This document shows positions 58,670 to 64,000 of a stretch of DNA of 64,000 nucleotides, in pieces; the first letter of the stretch is position 1, and every line of letters begins with the position of its first letter. Location of the stretch: positions 324,813,679 to 324,877,678 of the forward strand of contig NC_073303.1 of the NCBI RefSeq assembly GCF_027595985.1. The letters are read 5' to 3'. Source of the stretch: Sorex araneus (lineage: Eukaryota; Chordata; Mammalia; Eulipotyphla; Soricidae). The translations under genes were made by a program, and so were the position numbers. The notes under the pieces are model-generated. The model was not told where the DNA came from, made no database searches, and worked only from the letters and a program-made list of their open reading frames with translations.

Positions 58670-58898
58670 CTGTCAGAAGAGAAATCAGCAGCTTCGGTTA
58701 GGTTTGCCCTTCCACGGCGCCACTCACGCACTCTGTAGTGATACGCTGCCTCAGCTCTCGAGAACTGCTGAAGTGAAGGGTCTGAGGCGGGGCTCTGCCT
58801 GGCCCAGTTCCTGGAATGGAAGCATAGGGGGGTGCACGAGCCTCAGCAGCCAGGACTCACTGGCTAGAGGTGGCAGGACCCCGGCCATCTCCTTCACC

Positions 58899-59020
58899 TC
58901 ACTCCCAGATTTTATGATCTGAATCGAGCACCTCCTTTAGGAAGTGCTGGCCCTCATCAATGGCCCCATTCAGAAAGTTTTCAATAAACGAGTACCTCAT
59001 GGGGCCTTTGCCAGAAAAAC
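58899..59020 (-). other. Exon-like conserved-looking segment of unknown origin
   Basis: A minus-strand frame reads RYSFIENFLNGAIDEGQHFL and continues KEVLDSDHKIWE to a TGA at about 58919. It is preceded by CTGCAG and GGCAAAG, both acceptor-like. The composition looks protein-like and unlike nearby repeats, but I recognise no family, it does not match PTPRM, and no donor precedes the stop. It could be a relic exon, an alternative terminal exon or chance. Confidence 0.2.
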
Positions 59021-59999
59021 TGCAGTGAGTGTGGTTTATGTTTAAAGGAGAACTTAGCCCTGAAAAGTCCATTTGGTATTTCATAATTTACCTCTACGAC
59101 ATGAGCTTTTGGTTTTTTTTCTTTACAGGAGCTACATTCAGCAGTGCCGAGCAGCCCAATTCAGTGCTTGGGGTCAACACTTCTTGGAGGATACACCTGA
59201 AGATGCCTGGCAGGGGGGTGTGTGGTGGCAGGGCTCCCCCAGGCACGTGCTCTGTCACCTGAATTCTGTCCCCATCTCTGTCTCCAGCTGGTGCAATGCT
59301 GTTCTCTGAGCTAGACTTCTGTCAAACATCACCGGTTTTTTCCTGGAATCTCCTTTTAGGATCCCGGCCTGCCTGACTCCCCCGTCTGAGGCGTGCTAGG
59401 GTCCCAGCCTGCCTGACTTTCCCCTCCCCAGGATAGCTCTTCCTGTCTATATTGGCCTTCCCTGCTCTTTCCTGACCTTGATGCCTTTGAAGAGTGCTGG
59501 CCAGTACTCTTTTTTGTGAACACAAAACACAGAATAAATATTTAGAAAGCACCCATGGTCCATGATTTGAGGAGCCATTGCATCATACAAAAAGTAGAAT
59601 ATGCATTTGCCCAATGCTTTCTCTGTGTTGGAAGTGAGATGATATATTTTGGCAAGCAACCCACCCAAGGGCGATGGGCCCTGCAGGTGTTCTGTGATGC
59701 TGACCTGAACCCCTTGCTAGGGCGTCTGGTAGACTTTTTACTGAGCACTTATCTTTCTCTTTGTAGTTCAGACATAGCTTGGGAAGGACACTGGAATTGT
59801 GGAATTATCTTGTCTCTCTCAAAGGTCACTTCCATCAATTTTGGCAGCCACAGTGGCTCCTATGTCTAACAGTATTCACTACGGTCCCCTCACTGACCTA
59901 GCACTTCCCTCTCCTTTTCACCACTCTACTTTAAGAGGTAGCTCTTTTATCCTCCATCACAAAACTATTGCTGGATTGAGAGATGGCTCCCAGAGAAGT

Positions 60000-60185
60000 A
60001 TATTCTCTGAGGTGCCTGGTGGCCCCTGGGGGCCTGAGCAGCACTGCATCCTGAGCTCTGAGCTCAGGAGTCATCCCAGTAGTGCGTGGGGGACTATATG
60101 TCGTGTTGGGTATATAACCGGGGTTGGCCGTGTGCAACCCTGATCATGCCTGTGCAAGGCAAGATCATCCCTGTACTCTCTCCAC
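60000..60185 (-). mobile_element. Old short-type SINE
   Basis: Antisense: CAGGAGTCATCCCAGTAGTG, GGGGACTATATGTCGTGTTG and CCGGGGTTGGCCGTGTGCAA. Confidence 0.65.
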
Positions 60186-60543
60186 CTTTATGCATGTTAA
60201 TTTTATTTTCTGAGTTAAAAATCTAATAATACCAACATTTGTCCTTTTTGCTAAAATTGTTCTGGTTTTGGTCAGTGTTGTATATCAATCAAGTGTTTGA
60301 GGCTTCATCAGTGAATTGCCCCTTTTCTTCCTCTCAAAGAAGCTTACTGTGTTCTTTCAAGCATCCTTAATCCCCTGAGTTTATCTTTGACCTTTTCTTT
60401 GTGTTTTACCTCTAATTGTCACAATTCCCCAAGTCAGTCTTGGTTACTTATAGCCCAAACTTTCTAATAACTCTGGATTTTGTATTTGAAGTGAATCACC
60501 TGCTTTTCTATTTACCCTATAGCCTTTTCATATTTTGCCATAT

Positions 60544-60786
60544 CACTGTCACTGTCATGTCATCCCGTTGCTCATCGATTTGCTCAAGCGGGCACCAGTA
60601 ACGTCTCCATTGTGAGACTTGTTACTGTTTTTGGCTTATCGAATACATCACGGGAAGCTTGCTAGGCTCTGCCATGTGGGCAGGATACTCTCAGTAGCTT
60701 GCTGGGTTCTCCGAGAGGGATGGAGGAATTGAACCCGGGTTGGCCGTGTGCAAGGCAAACGCCCTAACCACTGTGCTATAGCAGTG
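60544..60786 (-). mobile_element. SOR-type SINE in upstream PTPRM intron
   Basis: Full antisense copy from CACTGTCACTGTCATG to CACTGTGCTATAGCAG. Same strand as PTPRM. Confidence 0.9.
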
Positions 60787-60904
60787 TCGATTGCTTAAAC
60801 ACAGAAAGACCATTAATGCTATGCTCCTAATATTTGGGAGTGATTGAAATATATCTATTCCTGGGTACTCATCATAATTACTTGACTCAGGCTTCGGTTG
60901 CTGT

Positions 60905-61490
60905 AGTTCCTAAGACCCCCAAAGGGAGGTTTTGCCTTAGACTGGGATGGACGTGGGGTGAGTGGCAAAGCTACTCTGGAATTTAAATGCGACAGTCTAT
61001 AAACCATAAAAGCATGGTCTTGATGCACAGTTATAACTTAAGAGACAGGACAAGCTGAACTGGCCTGAGGACTTAGTCTGGGATTTACGGTAAAAGCCTT
61101 GCTTGGTTTCAGAGACCAGAGCACTAAGTTTTGGGATCTACATCTCTGACTGTGCTTATCTAAATAACTGCAATAAAAAGCAAACTTAATTGTTTAATAT
61201 GTACAACTTAAGGGAAAGAGAAAAGCAATATAGATGTACCTGGGAGACAGAGCATCTTGTTAAGTTTATCTCCCCAAGACCCTCCGTAGAAACTCTTTAC
61301 CTCTGTAAATGATCAATCACATCTACATGCAGTCCTCTACCTCAAACCCCTGCAGATGTTTTATAAGTATGTAGCAGCTCTGCATTAAATGGGCTATTTT
61401 GACCATCTATTTGACCCGTCTCTTGCTTCCTCTGGTGGGGAGGCCTGGGGAGAACGGGTGGCGGCTCTCTACCACCACGGAATGTATGCG
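60905..61490 (+). mobile_element. Candidate solo LTR of an old endogenous retrovirus
   Basis: The order of features fits an LTR 3' half: TTTTATAAGTATGTAGCAGC (promoter-like, 61357-61376), GCATTAAATGGGC (ATTAAA polyadenylation signal) about 20 nt later, then CCCGTCTCTTGCTTCCTC and a GC-rich U5-like end. Boundaries and TSD were not identified, no internal viral genes are present, and the call is tentative. Confidence 0.35.
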
Positions 61491-61940
61491 TCACCCCCCC
61501 CCCCCCCTTTGTGAACTCACAGTCAGGAGTTCCATGAGGCTACTTCCTGTGTTTTTTGACAAGTCACTTTTTTTTTGTTTGTTTGAGCACGTCCTTACTT
61601 TCTGGAACTAAAAGATGTCCTAGAATCATTCTGCATCTTCCCTGCACAGCTTTGAATTAACCATTTCTCTAAGCAGCGAAGGGAATGTCTATTTTATTTT
61701 TACACAAACACTGTCATCACACCTAACATATTATAATTTAAATGTGATCAAATTTCTCATTACGGTTCTAATTTTCTAGAAATTTTCAGGTGGTTTCTTA
61801 CAGTTGACTTTTTAAACATTCATATTCAAGCCAAGTGAATAACATTGCACTTGGTTGAAATGTCTTACAAGTTTTATCTTCCTTCTCACTTCCCCCCCCC
61901 AGAAATATATTTGTTGAAGAAATTTGATCACTTGTTGTAT

Positions 61941-62201
61941 TGGCTCCAGACTGGAGCGATAGCACAGCGGGTAGGGTGTTTGCCTTGCACGTTTGCCTTG
62001 ACCCGGGTTCAATTCCTCTGTCCCTCTCGGAGAGCCCGGCAAGCTACCGAGAGTATCTCACCCGCATGGCAGAGTCTGGCAAGCTACCTCTGGTGTATTG
62101 GATATGCCAAAAACAGTAACAACAAGTCTCACAATGGAGATGTTACTGGTGCCCGCCTGAGCAAATCGATGAACAATGGGACGACAGTGCTACAGTGCTA
62201 C
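61941..62201 (+). mobile_element. SOR-type SINE with 8-bp TSD
   Basis: Sense copy with head GACTGGAGCGATAGCACAG. A GTTTGCCTTG segment is duplicated inside the head (61978-62005 region). TGTTGTAT at 61933-61940 and 62202-62209 is the TSD. Confidence 0.9.
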
Positions 62202-62529
62202 TGTTGTATAGGCAGCCACATGATAGTCTGGGATTTGTGCTGTGGTATTACTCCAGGTATCTCCTAGGACACAACATATCAGATTCTCCTTGTTTTATGA
62301 TTTGAAGGCTGACCGATGATTTTAGATGTCAGCTTCATCAGTTCATTATTAAATTCCTAATCAATTTTCTAAAAATAAGATGCCTATAATTAAGTACCCA
62401 AATGTTAAATAGATTATTTAAATTTTACAACTACACATATCACTTGCAAGTGACAGTTATCATTCAGATCTAGATGCCAATCATGATCAACTCCTGAGAA
62501 TAACTCTTTCACTCTTGCATCAGGACAAG

Positions 62530-62850
62530 CAGTGCTCCAAGGATCATGTCTGCTCTTATTTCTGGGATTCTACATGTCTGTTTTAGAATCTTGTGCAACA
62601 AAATGTAACATTATTTTTGAGCCTCGCTTATTTCACTTGATATTTTATTTGTAAGAATCCTTCATATGGCTCTATCAGTAGCTTACTCTTTTACATTGAT
62701 GAGAAAATTCCATTGAATGAACAGAATACTGTATAATTTATTCATCAACAGCTGATAAATGTTTGGTTTTTTTCCCCTAGTTTTTGATATTATGAGTAAA
62801 CTTGTCATAAACATGTCTTAGGGTTCATAGATGACTCATTTTTGCAGTCA
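62530..62850 (-). mobile_element. Ancient L1 relic
   Basis: Antisense: GCTTATTTCACTTGATATTT, AATTTATTCATCAACAGCTG and TTTGATATTATGAGTAAACT. Confidence 0.6.
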
Positions 62851-63169
62851 CAACCTTCGAGCTGAAGAGCTCAGAGGATTTATATTTAGCATTAGCAGAT
62901 GCTAAGAAACAGTTCTTAAAAGTAATTCAGATACTTCCTAACCATAGCCCAGAGTTCTGTTTCTACCATGGCTTCACTAACACTTGTTTTATCATTTTAC
63001 TGATATTTTGTGAGACTTAATATGAATTTTTCCCCAAAATGTGAATTTTCCTGAAAATCAACTTTTCAATGCTTATTGGCTATTGAAATTCCCTCCATAT
63101 GAAAATATTTTTTTTGAATTAAAATAGTTTCAGCTTGAGAAATATGGGGAAAATGAGCAGGAAAGAGAG

Positions 63170-63242
63170 GGGGAATAAAGGGAGAGAGGTGGGGGAGAGG
63201 AGGAAGAGAGAGAGAGACAGAGAGAAATACAGAGAGAGAGAG
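63170..63242. repeat. GA-rich simple repeat
   Basis: AGAGAGGGGG and (GA)n units. Confidence 0.9.
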
Positions 63243-63555
63243 TACTCACAAGCTTATTCTTCAGAGAGAAAAAAGCCCACAGGACACATTTTAGGTTGAA
63301 ATGTGGGCAAATCCCCAACATGAATAATAGGCTTTTTTGTTTTTAAGGTAAAATAGTTTTGAGAAATATTTTGAGAGTAGAGATGAGAGAGGCCCTTCTT
63401 TCCACCTTTAAAAAATGTTTCTAAGTTTTCTTGTTCAGTGAAACTCTTGGTTGTCTATCTTTTTTGTATTGAGTTGAGATTATTTTTAGGTATCCCGTTT
63501 GAGCCCTTTGTCAAATGTGCATATCACAAACTCTTTACCAACACCATATCTTGCT

Positions 63556-63703
63556 TTCATTTTTTGCTTTTGTTTTTGCCACACCTGGTGGTGCTCAGGG
63601 CTTTCTCCTGGCTCTGTGTGCAGGGACCATGTGGAGTGCTGGAGACGGAAGAGGTGTGAGCCATGGAAGGCAAGCACCTTACCTCTTCTAGCAATCCAGC
63701 CCT
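63556..63703 (-). mobile_element. Short-type SINE (diverged)
   Basis: Antisense: TTTTTGCCACACCTGGTGGT, GCTTTCTCCTGGCTCTGTGT and CAATCCAGCCC. Confidence 0.75.
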
Positions 63704-63770
63704 ATGCCTTGTTTTATGCTTGCTAAATGGGGAGGATGGGAGGATCTTTTGAGGAAAATAAGCAGTTTTC

Positions 63771-63908
63771 TGGGTTTGTTTTTGATCGGGACCACACCAG
63801 GCAGAACGCAGGGCTCTCTCCTGGCTCTGTGCTCAGGCATCACTTCTGGTCAGAATCAGGGTACCCGTGCAAGGCAAGCACCCTACCCGCTGTGCTATCT
63901 TTCCTAAT
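63771..63908 (-). mobile_element. Short-type SINE (diverged)
   Basis: Antisense: GGGACCACACCAGGCAGAAC, CTCCTGGCTCTGTGCTCAGG and CCGCTGTGCTATCTTTCC. Confidence 0.75.
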
Positions 63909-64000
63909 CCTAGACATGTTTAATAAAATCCTTTATAGATGTTCATTAATGTTTGCCTTTATAACTTATCTTCTGTGTACAACTCATCATGGTCATGAAC

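Noticed and set aside
59029-59309. Possible PTPRM upstream exon
   Set aside because: No D2 motif such as the WPD loop on the minus strand; sequence looks like a degraded SINE.

Overview
The window is mammalian nuclear DNA, most likely from a shrew (Soricidae, probably Sorex). The grounds are introns, ancient placental L1/MIR/L2 relics, and many copies of two tRNA-headed SINEs that I recognise as shrew SOR-type elements, plus a lineage-specific L1. The species call rests on remembered repeat sequences and was not searched. No prokaryotic features, CRISPR arrays or tRNA/rRNA genes were seen.

The only host protein gene I can support is the 3' end of a receptor tyrosine phosphatase on the minus strand, best matched to PTPRM. 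Its penultimate coding exon (58534-58669) carries the second half of the D2 phosphatase P-loop. Its last coding exon (50820-50873) encodes the C-terminal tail, with a 3'UTR running down to about 50015. The two exons splice in phase. Everything below about 50 kb is then the intergenic region downstream of this gene. That region holds one processed RPL10 pseudogene (39.24-39.59 kb).

The rest is a dense retroposon landscape. A nearly full-length L1 on the plus strand (about 10.7-16.2 kb) has an intact ORF1, while ORF2 is broken by three stops and one frameshift. At least ten other L1 3' fragments of the same lineage are scattered on both strands. Several have clear target-site duplications (TSDs), including a twin-primed (5'-inverted) copy at 1.4-2.8 kb. 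SOR SINEs (about 250 bp) and short SINEs (about 170 bp) share a tRNA-like head but have different bodies. A 523-bp element at 38.15-38.67 kb, bounded by a perfect 12-bp TSD, shares a body module with the SOR SINE and its 5' half with two further fragments at 41-42.3 kb. It looks like a distinct, possibly undescribed composite retroposon. Between 42.5 and 45.95 kb one ancient L1 has been split by at least five younger insertions.

Translated repeats account for many of the long open frames, and I found no other convincing host exon apart from one weak exon-like segment at 58.9-59.0 kb. Coordinates of old repeats are estimates made by eye.
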